Source: Isoetes taiwanensis (Eukaryota; Streptophyta; Lycopodiopsida; Isoetales; Isoetaceae). From it: a stretch of DNA of 64,000 bases. Under the pieces are notes generated by a model that searched no databases, was not told where the DNA came from, and saw only the letters and a list, made by a program, of their open reading frames with translations. Location: contig JAJEKV010000003.1 of NCBI GenBank assembly GCA_021234155.1, positions 8,926,413-8,990,412 of the forward strand, read 5' to 3'. This document shows, piece by piece, positions 36,602 to 48,452 of this stretch. A program made the translations under genes and the position numbers. Numbering within the stretch: position 1 is the stretch's first letter; each line of letters opens with the position of its first letter.

Positions 36602-39600
36602 CATGGCAAGACGAGCGTTGCATTGTGCCACCCTCGGTGGCCAACAACCCGTCATATAAGACATCTGAAAGGGAACAGTCTGAGAAAAAGAGACATTTGG
36701 ATCGTAGATGGATTGCAAAGTATAGGGCTCTAAAATTGTCGTGCAATCCTGATCCCATAGAGACATGTCAGAGTGATTGTAGATTTTATAAAGCGGCTTG
36801 GACTGAAAATTTACCATCCATACCACATGACCTTGAGAAAATGAAAGATCTATGTAGGCATTGTGGAGTAGTGAGATGGAGCAACAAACTAATCAGTATT
36901 TGTTGTAGTGATGGAAAAATTCAATTGCCTTTAATGGCAACCCTGCCAGAAGTTTTGATGCAATTTTATACAAGATGTGATAGAATTGGAGAACATTTCG
37001 AACCAATATCCGTAAGTACAATAACTTATTTTCCTTTGCATCAAGTAAAAACTGATGAGAATTTAGCTAATGCCATTGGTGGAGCATAGATTTTTAGAGT
37101 GAATGATCGAATGTGCCATAGGATGGGATTTTTACTGCCAGACGCACATGATTCTCCACATTTTGCTGAAATATATATTGTAGACACTAATGAGGCTCAG
37201 GTGAATTATAAAATGTCTATCTTTGAAGGGTTGTCACTTGAAACAGTGAGGAAGATTCAAAGTCTTATAACGGAGATCAATCCATTTGTCTGTATCTTCC
37301 AATATGTTGCACAGAAATGCGACAAAATGATGCGCTTAACATTCGACTGCGTATACCTTCTTGCGATCCTAGGATAGCTGAAAACAGACAGTATAATGCG
37401 CCAACTGTGAGGTAGTCGTGCTAGTGCTTATAGATGATAATCTGGCAGATGGCCGACATGAGATACTCATACATTCGTTGGGCAATCGGCTACAATTTAT
37501 AGATTCCTGCCACTCAGTTTATGATGCCATGCACTTTGTATTGATGTTTCCATATGGCACAGATGGATAGCACCTCCAAATATTATGTGATAATAGATGC
37601 CATGTTACTATTAGAGACTCTTACAAGCTCCACTTGTATTGAAGAGAAGGTCATGCGTCCCCTATTCATATAGCTAGTAGATTGTTCCAAGAATACATCT
37701 GTGATATGTTTGCCAAGATGGAACAGTCAAAGTTACAATTTATTCGGTTGAATCAGGCACAAATACGTAAGGACATGTTGCGAGATATTATGGATTGTAT
37801 GGATGGTGATGCTACATCTATTGGCTGTAAGGTTGTGTTGCCTTCTTCACATGTGGGATCTCCTTGATATTTACACCAGCTATACCAGAATGCCATGGCA
37901 ATCGTCTTTGCACTTGGAAAGTCTGATCTATTTATCACCATGATCGCAAATCCAAAGTGGAATGAGATTAGTAGGCAGTTGTTGGATGTTCAAGCTGCAG
38001 CAGATCGCCCTGATTTGGTTGCAAGAGTTTTCCATTTCAAATTAAAAGAATTGTTGGATCTACTTACCTATAAGTGCATATTTGATCATCCAATGGCATT
38101 GAGTTCCAAAAAAGAGAGGTTGCCACATATCCATTTGTTATTGATGACAAGCCATTCTCATTTGAAGACTTTGATAAGATTCCGGATAAAAATGAGCATT
38201 TAGAGCTTTATGAGGTTGTTACCAGTTTGATGATGCATGGACCACGTGGAGCACATAGGCCGGGAGCAAATTGCATGAAAGATGGAGTTTGCAGCAAACA
38301 TTATCCACGAGATTTTATTAATGAGACTGTGGGGAATGACGCATATCTGTTATATCATCGTCGTGATGATGATCGTAATGTACAAAAAGATGGAATATTG
38401 TTGGACAATCTATGGGTGGTTCTATATAATCCATGGTTGACATCGTATTTCAAATGATATATTAATGTTGAAGTTTGTGCACATGTCAAATCGGTCAAAT
38501 ATTTGTACAAGTATGTATACAAGGGACCAGATATGATTTCAATAAACTTAGAGCCGGAAACTAATGTGGCATCCACGAGTGCATCCACTATAAATTGTAA
38601 CAAGGTGGAGTAGTTCTTGAATGCAGTTACTTCTCCGCATCTGAAACATGTTGAAGAATATTGAGGTTTTGGTTGCGGCAACAGTTATCTAATGTGGTGC
38701 ATTTGGCAATCCACCTGCCAGGCAATCAAGAAGTGTATTATAGAGGAAATGAGACTTTAGAAACACTACGAGATATGAATCATGGTACATCATGGACTGC
38801 TTTTTTTGACATGAATATCTCAGGTAATTTCAATGTCGTCCAAGCATTTTATTGTGATTTCTTTTGTTATGATACCATCACCAATTACTAATGAATGTTC
38901 CAGGTAATGTGGATGCTATACATACACTTTTTCATGATTTTTCCAAGAAATTTTGGTATGGAAAAAAGAGAACAAATGTACACAGCTCCATCTATAGGAT
39001 GTATGTATTTTATTCATCAATCTGAAGGGTAGCAATTCTTCTTGCATCTTCTGTTAACTTAAGTGCTAGCAGTTATTACTTTGTTTAAGGTCCATACTAG
39101 ACTAATCTTGTACAGACTAGCTAGTTTATCCCACTACCTTGCGGCAGCCAAAGTGGAGGACACGTATAGGCTTTTAAGTTCTACCACGTCGGGGATCATC
39201 ATCGTATACCCCCAATAACCAACTCCCAAAGATCTACGTATAGTTGATGGGCAATTGTATCCAACCTTCAAAGATGTTGTTGTGCGGCACTGATTGGTTC
39301 GAGATGACATGTGTGAATGATTAGGATGCCTTATAGAGGCTGCTATATGGGGTACGCCTACCCAATTACTACATATATTTGCTATGATTCTATTGCATTG
39401 TGAACCTGCAAATCTACTAGCCATATGGATAGAAGCGAGGCATCACATAGTGGATGCCTATTTGCATGTAATTCTGGACTTCCTTTTCAGTTGAACGGTT
39501 GCAATTCCCCGCCCGTCCAGCATTCGGTATGACAATTAACAAGTCACAGGGACAGACTATGGATATATTATATTTACCTAATCTAGTTCTTTCACATGGG

Positions 39601-39770
39601 CAACTATATGTCTCCTTCTCCGTTTTCAAAGCATTCGAGGTCTCTAAGTACTTGCATTGAATAAACATCGTGTTCCTACAAGATATACTGCAAATGTTGT
39701 ATACAAGGAAGCATTGCGAAAGACGTGAAACATCTGAATGTATGTTTCTACATCTTTCCAAGCCTGAAAT
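36602..39770 (+). pseudogene. decayed Helitron Rep-helicase
   Basis: The ordered remnants are: CRHCGVVRW near 36850; the Helitron_like_N region around 37100-37330 and 37430-38000, with DNLADGRHEILIHSLGNRLQ; the Rep block near 37931 (FITMIANPKWNEISRQLLDV); and a block near 38226-38520 with MHGPRGAHRPGANCMKDG and YLYKYVYKGPD, which holds tyrosines of the Rep active region. Helicase remnants follow: IVDGQLYPTFKDV (39241), ATAFAMILLHCEPAN-like text (about 39370-39420), and FGMTINKSQGQTMDILYLPN with SHGQLYVS (39520-39620). Helitrons move by rolling-circle replication. Many stops and frameshifts, and loss of most of the helicase, show it is dead. Confidence 0.85.
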
Positions 39771-39799
39771 TCTATGATAGCTTACTTTTCTAAAGAAAG

Positions 39800-40577
39800 C
39801 CATTTAAAATTTCCACAAAGAGATATGCATGTTTATTGTTTCAATATATTCAGTATCATTTTCAAGCTTTGTGATACAACCAAATAGATAACTCACTATT
39901 ATGACATGTTTGCAAACGTTGGACAACCTACATCATATGAAACATGATTGAAGTACCAGTGAATTGCAAGAATTGCACCATTGAAACTCCATCCAAGTTT
40001 ATGTGTTATCCTCATCCCGTGCACATGTGCATTTCTATATGAATTGTTTGCAAATAACACGTGCATTTCTATATGAATTGTTTGCAAATAACATTTACTC
40101 TTTGTCGTGAACCATCCATTGAATGAGAAAATTGAGTGTGACTGCTCAAATGTCACTTTAATAAGTACTTTTGTTTTAAGATTACAGCTTTCTTAACGTC
40201 TCTTGATTTAACACTATTGTTATGCCCGGGCACCAGTTTCTAGCTTTATATTAGAGGGATTGTTCTTCATCACAGTTTCAATGGTTATCTCCATCTTCAT
40301 CGTTTTCAATAGTTTGTCTCCATCTTCTTCATTTTCGTACTCAGTTACGCAACTGTAAGGATGGAGGATTGGGGTTACAAGGCAATAAGTTCCATTTTTT
40401 ACTAAATACGTGGCACCCTAACTATCTACATGGGGAAGAAATGCAAAGCTCTGTATAAATCTTACATTGAAGATACAGATATTCGGCTGGGTCAAAATCT
40501 CTTCAGGGTCTTATAGCATGTTAAGCTATATACATTCGTCCATAAGATTCCCCATGGTTGTTAGGTATTATGTGAAG
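39800..40577. other. intergenic, possible worn Helitron tip
   Basis: A 33-bp segment with TGCATTTCTATATGAATTGT is repeated in tandem at about 40027-40090. TTATGCCCGGGCACCAGTTTCTAG ends at 40243 and resembles the Helitron tips at 9105 and 54920, but the hairpin is shortened and the next base is C, not T. It might be the 3' end of the Helitron relic upstream. Confidence 0.35.
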
Positions 40578-42353
40578 TCAGGCACATACGATACTGGATT
40601 CTGTTGGTTCTGCAGTTTTTTCTTTGCCCCAAAACGATGCTAGTGTTAATCCCATTATGGCCATGACAACTACAGAGCAGGCAGGGGGAACAGCATGACT
40701 TCCACCTAGAAAATTTGTAGCAAGTAGCATGGCCAAGGTGGAGCTTTGCATCCCTGTGCAAAGAGAGATTGTCTTTACAATTTTAGATTCTTGTCTGCCA
40801 GCATGTAAAACACAGGTTAGTACCTCCACATACTAAAGGAATCAACAGAGCCAACATGTCTTAAAGAGTACCTCCAAAATGGCAACTTCGCAATCCAGTA
40901 ACCAAGCACGAAAGCTCCAGCATGAAATGTAACTACTGGAAGGAGTAGATGCAAGCCTTGTGTTGAAACAATCCTAGCTTGATTTAATGCCAATGGACTT
41001 CCAATGCACAGAGAAGTGCAGACCATTGCAATCACAGGCATTATGGGGCGCACTTTATCCACTAGAGACTTTGCATATGTATTAAGCAAAAGGCCAGAGA
41101 TAACTGGAATTAGAACCACCTGCAAAACAGGATGTGAGATATTTCCTGTGCACTTTTGTGTGGCGTTCATAAGATAAATGCTAGGCATAATGTAACCATA
41201 TGTACCTGAAGAATTGATTTCCCCATAGCGATCACATCTACTGGCACAACTGAGCCAATTAAAGCCTTGGTGAGGAAGGGAGTAACAACAATGGAAGATA
41301 TTGTTGTCAAGCTTGTCAGCATAATGCTGAGTGCCACATCCCCATTGGATAAGTATGCAGCATAGCTTGATAGCTGAGCACCAGCAACGCATGCCGTAAG
41401 GATGAGCCCAGCAGCAAATGATGAAGGAACACCCATAAGCCTTACAATTACAAAGCCAAGTAGGGGTTTTATAACATACTGGGATATGTATCCTATTAAC
41501 AATGGTAGAGGCCTGTCAAGCACATCAAACTTAGAATAATACGACATTTAAATTTAAATCTTATCCAGTCACAGCATACCTTTGTATGATCAAAGCAAAA
41601 TCAGAAACTGAAAGCTGCACTCCAATGGATAGCATAATACCACCAAGACAGGGAGCATAATAATCCTTGCTTACCCTGATGCACATTAGACATTAGCTTT
41701 GGAGGTTGTAACACATCAAAAAGATTGCACAAAGTGAGAACTGAAGTATATTACCAGGAAAATGACGCTGGATTTATCAATGCAGATGCTGCAGTGGCAA
41801 GAACAATATAAGGAAGCAACCTAGATAATGATCTTGTAAGGCTGGCTTTCTGTCCTTGTCTAACTCTCTTAAGTTTCAATCCAAAAGAAGCCAATGATAT
41901 GTTGCCATCTCTTCCATAAATCCCTACTCTTCCCTTCTGATGAGACATACAAACAACAGGATTACGGCCGTTGGAGGATGAAGTCAATGAGTCTGAAAAT
42001 GAAGATTCATATTCGACAGAGGAAAATTTTTGAAGTTGCCTGCTACAATGCTCCTTCAGCTTAATTCTACCATGGAAACCACCTGACATAAAGATAACAT
42101 GTTTAGAATGCAGTAAAATTTGAATAGTTTAATAGAATGTTGAGAAAGCGAGGAATCTCTTCTTACCATTCCGTAAAGCCCTTTTTGCTCTTCCATATAA
42201 GTTGGTGCCGAGAGGGTTGAATATAGGCTTTCCTAGGTAATCCATAGAAGCACGATTACTCGTCGAAGGAAAACTATCTATGATACTTTCCAGTATACCA
42301 TATGAGCTTGTGGAAAACATAGACCAGGGGCTGTTAACCAAAACAGACAACAT
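40578..42353 (-). CDS. BASS-family (bile acid:Na+ symporter-like) transporter (6 exons)
   Basis: Exons read leftward are 42353-42167, 42082-41755, 41675-41580, 41512-41206, 41119-40872 and 40794-40578, giving 1383 nt, 460 aa, with all phases consistent. After a roughly 120-residue N-terminal region rich in Ser and basic residues (likely a plastid transit peptide) come about nine hydrophobic segments from LPYIVLATAASALINPASFS onward. The conserved core includes APCLGGIMLSIGVQLSVSDF, AAGLILTACVAGAQLSSYAA and MQSSTLAMLLATNFLGG, typical of plant plastid sodium/metabolite cotransporters. The substrate cannot be told; it may be nearest the BASS5/6 group, but this is from memory of the family. The ATG at 42353 is the first in frame. 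An upstream start is possible because the frame stays open to 42497 without ATG. Confidence 0.9.
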
Positions 42354-43142
42354 GATGTATCCACAGCTTTGAGCTCCTTTCGTCAGAATCACATGTACAT
42401 CATCATTTTCAAATAGGTATACTTTGCAAAAGAAGAACCCAAAAGTAGAAAACTGAAAATCGGAAGCTAAACGGACTTCCTGAAAATGCGAAGGCAAACA
42501 GATAGATTATACAAAAAAGCCCCAAAGTGCTAGGCCAAATCCTGCACGAAATGTGAAGCTAGAAGACTGAACGGATTTGATAATTTGTTTGGGACCGTAT
42601 TTGAAATTAGAAGAGCGAGAAGATGAACGGGGCTGTGATACGGGTTGGAGTATTTGTGGCCTCTTCTCGAAGATCTTTGAAAATAGAGGGCATTGGGCAT
42701 TGCTGGTTTGGACGGTGTGGATGAGGCCACAGATTGCACATCACATACACTAGTCCATTGGGCCAACATGACAAAGACGTCGTCAATTTTGGTGACTTGT
42801 AACACTTGCACCCCCACACTTCAACATCTAAGCTCTTGAGCTGTTTTTACTTGCCATGCCTATTTTCTGTTGTGTGACCATTGCTTTCACATGTTGTTGC
42901 TTCGATGTGGCATCGTATGCATCAGAGGTGTCAAATGCACCACCCTGCCCTCGAATATTCGCTTCAGCAAAAGTAGAAGAAACTCCTTATGTTACTTGGC
43001 AAGTACACGCCAAGTTGTTAAACAGATGAGCTTGTTCATCCCATGGCCTCTTGTCCCATGGCCTCTTGGTCTTCATGGACGTTAAAAAATCAAATCTAAT
43101 CTATTCTTCATTATTGATGCTTCCCTATTTATAATCGTTAAA
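42354..43142. other. upstream region of the BASS gene
   Basis: It probably holds the promoter and 5' UTR. A 95-codon minus-strand frame (42817-42530) has no recognised motif and does not join the BASS exon 1 frame, so I do not call it. Confidence 0.4.

Positions 43143-43194
<52 letters not shown>
43143..43194 (+). repeat. (ATCT)13 microsatellite
   Basis: Thirteen uninterrupted copies of ATCT (52 bp). Confidence 0.97.
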
Positions 43195-43360
43195 GCAATA
43201 GCCGAGAGCAAGTTCATGGTTGCGAAATGATGGACCAGATATCATTCCCTTGCAGAATAGCTAGGGGAGGCATTTTTAGCACATGTTTGTAGAAAATGAA
43301 GGCACTATTACTTAGAGAACTTATAAGTCTAGTAATAACATTCTCATTTTATATATTGAA

Positions 43361-43400
43361 CTAGAAAAAATGCCCAATGTGGTTGGGCTATCTATAAGGC
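43361..43400 (-). mobile_element. Helitron 3' terminus, minus strand
   Basis: On the minus strand the hairpin GCCCAA-CCACA-TTGGGC (43388-43372) is followed by ATTTTTTCTAG, ending at 43361, and then T. A short stem, CTAG end and T flank are the Helitron 3' signature. The tip sequence differs from the 9105 and 54920 family. The element body extends to the right; its 5' end was not found. Confidence 0.55.
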
Positions 43401-44149
43401 AGTTGTTGGTCATTACTATCTTGTAAACTTTGGTTTCAAATTAGGGCAATAATTGATCATTGCTATCCTGTAATTTGATTTCAAATTAGGGATAGACGAT
43501 GTTAAGGGGATGGCTACAGTGAATGATTCTAACACCTTGTTCTCATACCTTCAATCGCATAGTAGTGAGCCTTTTTTGGATTGCCCCTGTTAACGGGCAA
43601 TTCATTAGGGAAAGGTTGGCTAGGCATATTCTAGGCATATCTAATGATCTAATGGCTGTAATCATTAGTTCTTCGGCAAGTTTTTATAATTTTTTTAATG
43701 CCAAAAATTTGCTTTGGTCCTCATTCTGCCTTAATCTATTTCTCTTGAACTATATTTTTCACCTGCCTTGTTTTCTTGTCCATTCCATTATTTTTACTTG
43801 TTAATTGGATAGCTTCCTTTGTGTTCTTTCACATCCGAGGTCTTCTCGATTGCCAGTTCTCGTTGATGAAATTGGCTTTTCGTTCGCAGGCCGGCTAGAC
43901 GGACGGGGTTCAAAGAACACTTCAGGTACGGAACCTTTTCTTCTATAGCTTCCTATCCTTCAAAGATTTGGTAGAACCTTTGTCTAAAGATAGTTTCATC
44001 CATAGGTTGCAGGTCTCACACAAGCTCCAAGACTCGAGTTTTCACTTTGAGGTACAGAGTCTTTATTAGACATCAAGCGATGGGTCATGCTGGGGTGTCT
44101 ATAGGGCAAGTGGTAGTTTGGAGGCCTCCAATGAAAAGAACCATTGCCA
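43401..44149. other. intergenic, possibly Helitron interior
   Basis: No gene is recognised. The 93-codon plus-strand frame at 43523-43804 is hydrophobic, with no identifiable motif. Confidence 0.35.
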
Positions 44150-45750
44150 GTGCGATTACTATCAAACTACCCCTGTGAGTTTATGTAATTACCAAAATGC
44201 CCTTATGAGTTTCAAAATTACGAAAATGCCCCTGGCTCAAATAAATACACTGTATAAAATAAAGGGAAAACTACCAAGATACCCCTATGAGTTTATGTAA
44301 TTACCAAAATGCCCTTATGAGTTTCAAAATTACCAAAATGCCCCTGGCTCGAATAAATACACTGTATAAAATAAATATACAAACAAATTACCAATTTGCC
44401 CCTACACACCAAACTTAATTACCAAAATGCCATTACATACCAATTTTGATCAATCTACACCAAACTAATCACCAGAATACTTAATTACCAAAATACTACA
44501 TACTAAACTTAATTAGCAAGACGCCCTTACATACTTATCCTACTCAATCTATATGAAATGCCTCAAGAATAGAAGTTTAAATTCAACAAAGAGATTATGG
44601 AAGCCACAATCATCACTGAATTGGAGCCCTACAACTACATGCATTGTGTCTCTTCCATTACACCTTCCATAAAGATATTCCTCCTCTCTACATTTTCTTC
44701 TCCTGTGCACATGCGTTTAGGTTTTGGAGGTCTAAGAGATCTGCATATGGCTGGTGGTGGCATGTCTCCAATAGCATCATCATGTGACCACATGAAACAC
44801 TGGTGTCACAACAAGACTGTGTAGGGGTATTTTGGTAATTAAGTTTGATGTATAGGGCATTTTGATAATTAAATTTGATGTAGATTGATCAGAATTAGTA
44901 TGTAATGGCATTTTGGTATTCAAGTTTGGTGTGTAGGGGTATTTTGGTAATTAGGTTTGGTGTGTAGGTGTAAATTGGTAATTTATTTGTACATTTGTTT
45001 GAGTCAGGGGCATTTTGGTAATTTTGAAACTCATAAGGGCATTTTGGTAATTACATAAATTCATAAGGGCATTTTGGTAGTTTTCCCTAAAATAAATATT
45101 CAAACAAATTACCAATTTGCCTTTACACATCAAACTTAATTATCAAAATACCCCTACATACCAAACTTAATTACCAATGCCCTTACATACTTATTCTACT
45201 CAATCTATACTAAATGCTTCAAGAATAGAAGTTTAAATTCAACAGAGAGATTACAGAAGTCACAATCATCACCAAATTGGAGCCCTACAACTGCATGCAT
45301 TGTGTCTCTTCTATTAAACCTTCCATAAAGACATTCCTCTTCTCTACATCTTCTCCTGTGCGTATGCGTTTAGATTTTAGACGTCCAAGAGGTCTGCGGG
45401 TGGCTGGGGGTAACATGCCTCCAATAACATCATCATGCGCTAAAACTAGAAGAAACACTGGCTCCTTGTAAGTGTCACAACAAGGCTGTTTAGGGGTATT
45501 TTAGTAATTAAGTTTGATGTATAAGAAATTTTGGTAATTAAATTTGATGTAGATTGATCAAAATTGGTATGTGATGCCATTTTGGTAATTAAATTTGGTG
45601 TGTAGGGGTATTTTGGTAATTAAGTTTGGTGGCTAAGGGCAAATTGGTAATTTATTTTTATATTTATTTGAATGAGGGGTATTTTTTTGGAACTCATAAG
45701 GGCATTTTGGTAATTAAATAAACTCATAGGGGCATTTTGGTAGTTCTCCC
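44150..45750. mobile_element. outer Mutator-like foldback element, split by a sibling
   Basis: The left arm (about 44150-44263) and right arm (about 45480-45750, ending GGTAGTTCTCCC) are inverted copies built from repeats of AATTACCAAAATGCCC. The element is interrupted at 44263 by the inner copy and resumes at 45088. Its left tip is worn and no target duplication could be matched. Its centre (about 45240-45480) encodes a frame (EPYNCMHCVSSIKPSIKTFL) similar to that of the inner copy. Confidence 0.6.
44264..45087. mobile_element. inner Mutator-like foldback element with 9-bp target duplication
   Basis: The 824-bp element starts GGGAAAACTACCAA and ends with its inverted copy (TTTTGGTAGTTTTCCC). 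The 9-bp direct repeat TAAAATAAA lies immediately outside at 44255-44263 and 45088-45096. Arms of about 270-300 bp are inverted repeats rich in AAAATGCCC units, and a 9-bp duplication is typical of Mutator-like elements. A roughly 250-bp centre holds a 75-codon frame (44597-44824, MEATIITELEPYNYMHCVSS) with no known domain. No transposase is present, so it is non-autonomous. Confidence 0.8.
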
Positions 45751-46311
45751 TTACTTTTAAGTTGCAAGCCATTTTTTATGCCATCTAGTTTGAAAGCAAA
45801 TACATTTTTCTTCCACGTTGCATAATGATTGTTCAAGCTCCTCAATACCCTTGCAGAGGTGTAAGGAGGATCCAAGCTTATTCATCTATTGCAAAGAAGT
45901 AATGGAATGCTAGTGTTCATAATATTGCATATATATGTTATATATGTTGTTATCTGTTGAGCAAAATGGTGTTAACCATGTGTTGTTTTCATAGTTTGCA
46001 GTAGTTTCTATGTTCGAAATTCGGTCTACTCTATTGTAGATGAGAATATATCATGGCAGTTGGAACACTTCACTTCTTCTTCTATGCCTTGGGTTGATGG
46101 AAAACACCATGTTCAAAGGTATTATTTGGATGCTCCACTATTTTTCTAGAAAGAAATATATAATAGCATACAGGAACCTCCTTGATCATCCAAAGTACTT
46201 TTATGCTCATCATCGAAACAATATGGCTTATAATAACCAATTTGTGATTCAATGCTTTTCAGACCTTCATCTTTCTTTTATTGGAATGGTGCTGTCTAAG
46301 GAATACAGATT
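45751..46311. other. intergenic, one unassigned frame
   Basis: A 140-codon plus-strand frame starts at 46040 (MRIYHGSWNTSLL) and overlaps the LINE tail, so its C-terminal third is LINE-derived. The N-terminal part has no recognised motif. Nothing else is seen. Confidence 0.3.
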
Positions 46312-46335
46312 AAGGAAGGAAGGAAGGAAGGAAGG
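46312..46335 (+). repeat. (AAGG)6 tail of the LINE
   Basis: Six copies of AAGG sit directly at the 3' end of the minus-strand LINE, just beyond the ATAAAAAT of its 3' UTR, in the place of a poly-A tail. Confidence 0.85.
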
Positions 46336-46397
46336 TATTTTTATCGTCCACGGAGACCAATCGGTCTATGGGACCCAATACAAAGGCACAGCAAGCG

Positions 46398-46464
46398 GAT
46401 TACTACCCGGATTAAAAAACCCCCGCCCCGAAGGGTTTTCGAGGGAAAAACTGTGGCAGTAATC
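46398..46464 (-). ncRNA. structured LINE 3' UTR stem-loop, copy B
   Basis: The outer stem GATTACT (46398-46404) pairs with AGTAATC (46458-46464). The inner stem AAAACCC (46416-46422) pairs with GGGTTTT (46433-46439). The pairing positions correspond to those in copy A at 32501-32565, but the bases differ. Confidence 0.5.
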
Positions 46465-46547
46465 AGCCTGCTGACAAACTGTTCCAATATACAAAATGCA
46501 AAAACACACAAATATATACACTCATGTACCGTACCCGTAGTGCCTGA

Positions 46548-48452
46548 TCAGCGGGCAGCCAGGCGGGGGCAAAGGGGGGCTCGCAGATCCAGTACCTCTT
46601 GAATGTACGACCCCAGAGCACATACTGACGGTGTGTTCATCAGCAAATGTAGGGGCAAGTCCGGCCGTACTAAGGGAATGTATCTGGCCCCGATCTGACT
46701 GAATGTTGGGCAACTCTGGAAAGTGTGAGGCTCATCCTCAATGGCACCCGTTTGACAGCACTGACAGAGTATGTCCTGGCAAGGCTCCCCAATCCACCTG
46801 CCCGTCTCGATGTGGAGATGGTGGGCACCTGTGCGAATGGAGGCAATGAGTCTGCGCTTTTTCAGGGGCAGCTGGGAACGCAGATAGAGCTGCGGGCCCC
46901 GGACCAACGCGGGGTTGATGTGCTCCTTGTAATGGGTCGTTTTGACCTGCTCTAGAGCACCGGGGTCCCAGAGCTTGCCAAGGAAGCAAGCATCCAGGTA
47001 CTCTCGCAGTCGCCACGATCGGGACCTGCTGGTCCACGGACGCATCGGCTCCCCGCGACGTTCCATCCGGGCGAACCATCGATCTCTCTTACCCTCCAAC
47101 AGGGCCACGGCCCGCCAAGGGCCCATTGCCACAACAGAAGCCAAAAGCGGAGCCGAAAGCATCACCCATATTAACCACTTTCTGAAAATAGACGATGTGT
47201 CTATCAAGGGCTGCCCGCTGAAGCGGCAAGAATCCGATTTCTGCCGGCGATAGACCGATAGGGGGACTCAAGGTTTCACCCCAAGTGCCGTGCAAAAATG
47301 CCTTCGCACTGTTCCAAGTCATTCCGTGTCGCCAAAGAGACGACATGGGGCTCCAAACCTCGACCCCGCATGTATGACGGACTTCGACCCTCAACCAAAA
47401 ACAGATGTGATCGATGGCCCCAATCATAGAGCTCGCCTCGGTGATTGTTGTTCCGCATGGCATAAAGCTACGGTAGAGGGGAACTCCACCCCTAGGTACT
47501 TGTAGGTGGGCGTGACCACGTGGCCGCCCCCAGATATGAGTGCAGGAGGGGGGTGGCGGAAGAGGATATGAGAATCACCCGGTCTGGCCGATTCACGCCG
47601 CATGTGTCCAGCGGCCATTGGGATCGTGTCTAGGCATCCAGATGAGACCGCATAGCTTCGGGTGTGGGCCGAAAGGTCAACATCGCCCGCATAGATGAGC
47701 TGGTGGATGACCCGGGTGCAAAAGCCGATGCCACCCCCATGCTCCCGAAGCCGCAGCTCTAACCGGTCAATGTAGAGGCCAAAAGTGTTGGTGAGAGGGG
47801 CAGCCCCGCCGGACCCGATACTACCGGGTGAATGCTTGGCCCGTCGGCTGCATCATGCCAAAACCACTCTCATACACCCTATATATGGCATTCTGCACAG
47901 GCAGCGGTAGCCCCAGTTGACGCAGTCTAGCCCATAGCTTTTCCCGGGGGACGGTATCAAAAGCCTTCGCGAAGTCCACAAAGCAGCAGTATAAGTCCTG
48001 CCGATGGTTTCGATTGTCTTCAATCAGTGCCCGCAGTGTCAAGATATGGTCAATCGTTGAGTGGCGGGTCTAAAGCCCGCTTGTGTGAGGGCTCGCACAT
48101 CTGGCCGCCGCCTGCGGGTCAATCGGCTGCCGAGAATGCCGCCCAACAGTTTGGCAAATACTGAACTGACCATGATCGTCCGGTAATTGGCCGGACAGTG
48201 TGGGTCACCCGCCTTCTGAATGGGGACAACCCTGCTTGTGGTCCATTGTCGGGGAAAACCTTCCCCGCAATGCTCGTTGGAACAGGGGTAGTGAGGATCG
48301 GCAGCACCGGGCACCCCCCCATTTGAGTAACTTCGGCACGTGATACCATCGAGGTCGGGTTGCCTTCCCATTAGCCGGCCGTTGCGTGCCCTCCACAACA
48401 TCCTCCTCTGCGAGAACCAATGGGGACCCTCCCCGTGGGGATATGGGCGCAC
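46548..48452 (-). pseudogene. LINE reverse transcriptase region, catalytic Asp lost
   Basis: The ordered motifs from 48452 leftward are SRVVPIQKAGDPHCPANYRT (RT region 1-2), LTQAGFRP, DLYCCFVDFAKAFDTVPREK (48001-47942, region 3), PLTNTFGLYIDRLELRL, and the active-site box reading YAGDVDL (about 47693-47673) where YADD is expected. KYLGVEF (about 47502-47482) follows in the thumb. A C-terminal frame (47207-46548) contains a Cys/His segment (CQDILCQCC and HTFQSCPTF) resembling the zinc-binding end of LINE ORF2. Stops and frame changes separate the pieces. Confidence 0.8.

Noticed and set aside
42530-42817. A separate 95-codon gene upstream of the BASS gene
   Set aside because: No recognised motif, no phase-compatible join to the BASS exon 1, and it probably lies in promoter or 5' UTR sequence.
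44118-45133. Apparent interspaced direct repeats resembling a CRISPR-like array (AATTACCAAAATGCCC units)
   Set aside because: Spacing is irregular, the units also occur inverted, and the structure is fully explained by foldback element arms in a eukaryotic genome.
46725-47505. Plus-strand open frames in the GC-rich block
   Set aside because: They are antisense shadows of the minus-strand LINE RT region; high GC makes long open frames likely by chance.
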